Part shown: piece by piece, positions 62,727 to 64,000 of the stretch
Layout: every line of letters begins with the position of its first letter
Position numbering within the stretch: the first letter of the stretch is position 1
From: Asterella californica
Lineage: Eukaryota; Streptophyta; Marchantiopsida; Marchantiales; Aytoniaceae
DNA: 64,000 nt
Direction of reading: 5' to 3'
Assembly (NCBI GenBank): GCA_036924285.1
Contig: JAYKYS010000006.1
Location: 31,222,001-31,286,000 of the forward strand
The notes under the pieces: generated by a model
What the model saw: only the letters and a program-made list of their open reading frames with translations
Told to the model about the DNA's origin: nothing
The model's database searches: none
Translations under genes and position numbers: made by a program

Positions 62727-64000
62727 TTAGTAACTTCATTCACAAATCCAAATATAGTAGAATCGAACATGCTATCTTAAGGGTGGCAGTTTTTTCCATG
62801 TAATATTAGTTAGGACACCATGTGGCAGCATATGTAGCGTAGGAAGGACAAGGTGGATGGCCAATTCGGGCAGGGGAACCGCGTGCATGTGAGGTAGCAA
62901 CCTCCTGTCAGCGCCTCTCTCTCCCTGGTGGTCGCCTCCCCTGGTTCTCATGGCAGCGACATAAGTAGGATAGCAGAGTAAGAGATAGAGTTCTGCCTGT
63001 GCTACCAGTTCTGTAGAATTCTGTAGAAACTGCACACATCGATTCTATGGTGCAGGCGGACGAGACACATTAGAGCAGAGGGACAGGATAGGTGGTTCTT
63101 CGCACTACACCCGTTGTTGGAAACATACGAATAGTCTTGGAATATACATGAGGGGTCTGCATACTCGTACCAGGAGTGGTTCGAAGATGTAGATAGAAGT
63201 AGTGGACAGTCTAGGAACAGGGAACGGCATCCTCGTGCAGTCCTGTTAGCTAGGCTAGTGTGTCGAGGAGTAGACGCAGGAAGTAGAGGGAGTGAGCTTC
63301 CCAATGTCATTGTGACTTCTTCTCGAGGAATAGATTGTGGATTTGAATGCAGAAGCTTTGTCCATGTCTTCTGGATGGTGGGTTCATTGAATTCGCTCCC
63401 AATTGTGCATGGGAAGTGTTCTTCTTGAGTGGCGGTGACTGTCAGCAGTTGTGGAAGTGTAGCTTGGCTTGTTCAGTAGAGCACGTGGGATCTACGTACG
63501 AACGGTCTTCTGGGTAAGGGATCCCTGAAGACAGAGCAGTCAGAGCAGCGAAGTGAAGAAGAAAGAAGCCTTCTTCCCGCAACAGAAGACGACATCCTCG
63601 AGTAGAAGACGGTGCAACAGTACTCACGTTTGTTGTCTTCCTCTCCAAACTATTACAAGCAGGGATGGCTTGTTAGTCAGGATCCGGACTAGAAGCCTAT
63701 CAGAATCTTAATTTACTCTTTTCATCTTGTTTTCTCTTGTTTGGATTTTCTCTTCTTCCCCATCTTCCCTCATCTTCCCCATCCTCTTACCTTCTTCTAG
63801 TGAGCTTCTGAGACTTCTATTGAGCTTCCGTGAAGGTGAATGTCGTTGTAGTGCTGCAGGAAGACCATTTCCGTAGGCAGAAGCCTGAGAAGGCTATAGG
63901 GGGCATACACCCTGTGATTTATCTAACCCGTTGGAATGTGAGTGTGAGAGTGAGGTGTAACGACCGTTGCTAGTCGACTTCTGCGAAGCCGGACAGCCTT
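62727..64000 (+). other. Noncoding module M, copy 3, downstream of the GAAGAC ORF
   Basis: From about 63100 it is collinear with 55372-56570 (reverse) and 18920-20425 (forward), up to the window end. Bases 62727-63100 show no match and no ORF of note. At the other two sites this module leads into Ty3 protease/RT, so pol may follow beyond 64000. Confidence 0.6.

Larger units (their letters stand above)
58395..64000 (+). mobile_element. GAAGAC-family element (G3), 3' end beyond the window
   Basis: It starts TGTGGTGCCCACAAATTACA exactly where the C-family integrase frame breaks off, consistent with an LTR-like terminus. A leader of about 2 kb, a coiled-coil ORF (60427-62726) and module M copy 3 follow. 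No RT is in this part. Related pieces occur at 5290-6165, 12978-14760 and 44220-45663, always without RT. Whether it is a nonautonomous element or the upstream half of a Ty3 element whose pol lies past 64000 cannot be decided here. Confidence 0.6.

Noticed and set aside
1..64000. CRISPR array, prokaryotic operons or riboswitches
   Set aside because: No spaced direct repeats of that kind, no ribosome-binding sites or gene clusters; content is eukaryotic retrotransposons throughout.

Overview
The window is a nest of retrotransposons, most of them broken, with no convincing host gene, rRNA, tRNA gene or CRISPR array. The source is almost certainly a eukaryote with a large repeat-rich genome. A streptophyte plant (alga, bryophyte or other non-seed plant) is my best guess, from the plant-like Copia and Ty3 polyproteins, long LTRs and a decayed tRNA-Asp-like primer site. 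That guess comes from memory of family resemblance, not a search. GC looks moderate.

Four kinds of element recur. (1) A Ty3 family with long LTRs (about 1.3-2.1 kb, TGT...ACA ends), 4-bp target duplications, a CCHC Gag, a protease with Asp-His-Gly at its active site, and pol in the -1 frame relative to gag-pro. It supplies one apparently intact 10.1-kb element (28604-38710), a 6.8-kb internally deleted element (6185-12977, minus), the 3' end of another (1-5158), a minus remnant (26363-28492) and four solo LTRs (550-2605, 21403-22775, 38715-42482, 41072-42444). (2) A second Ty3 family, here C, with about 0.9-kb LTRs (TGTAACGACC...TTTACA) and decayed pol at 20426-26362 (+), 45802-55371 (-) and 56715-58394 (-), plus a Gag region at 15390-17960 (-). 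(3) A Copia element (49650-54965) with 226/228-bp LTRs and a 5-bp CTTAG duplication. (4) A GAAGAC-rich family encoding a roughly 765-residue coiled-coil protein with no recognisable enzyme domain. Its best copy is 58395-64000, with broken copies at 5290-6165, 12978-14760 and 44220-45663.

Layout. 1-5158: Ty3 integrase end with a solo LTR inside, then its 3' LTR. 5159-14760: minus-strand GAAGAC element split by the 6.8-kb Ty3 element and carrying a 0.55-kb inverted repeat. 14760-18843: AT-rich DNA and the 5' half of a minus-strand C element. 18844-26362: a noncoding module (M) followed by plus-strand C pol, interrupted by two solo LTRs and a short tRNA-headed insertion. 26363-28603: remnant of a DHG-type element. 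28604-38710: the young intact element. 38711-42482: a solo LTR with two other solo LTRs nested in it. 42483-44220: AT-rich DNA with SINE-like fragments. 44220-45801: GAAGAC ORF copy. 45802-58394: minus-strand C elements, one split by the Copia element. 58395-64000: the best GAAGAC element, running off the window.

What stands out: the gag-pro/pol frame split in family 1 with a canonical slippery heptamer in one copy; the DHG protease; CpG-containing 4-bp target duplications; premature stops that mostly look like C-to-T changes; a large natural hairpin of GAAGAC-element sequence; and module M, which follows the GAAGAC ORF at one locus and precedes Ty3 protease/RT at two others, suggesting one long composite element. 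All boundaries were read by eye.
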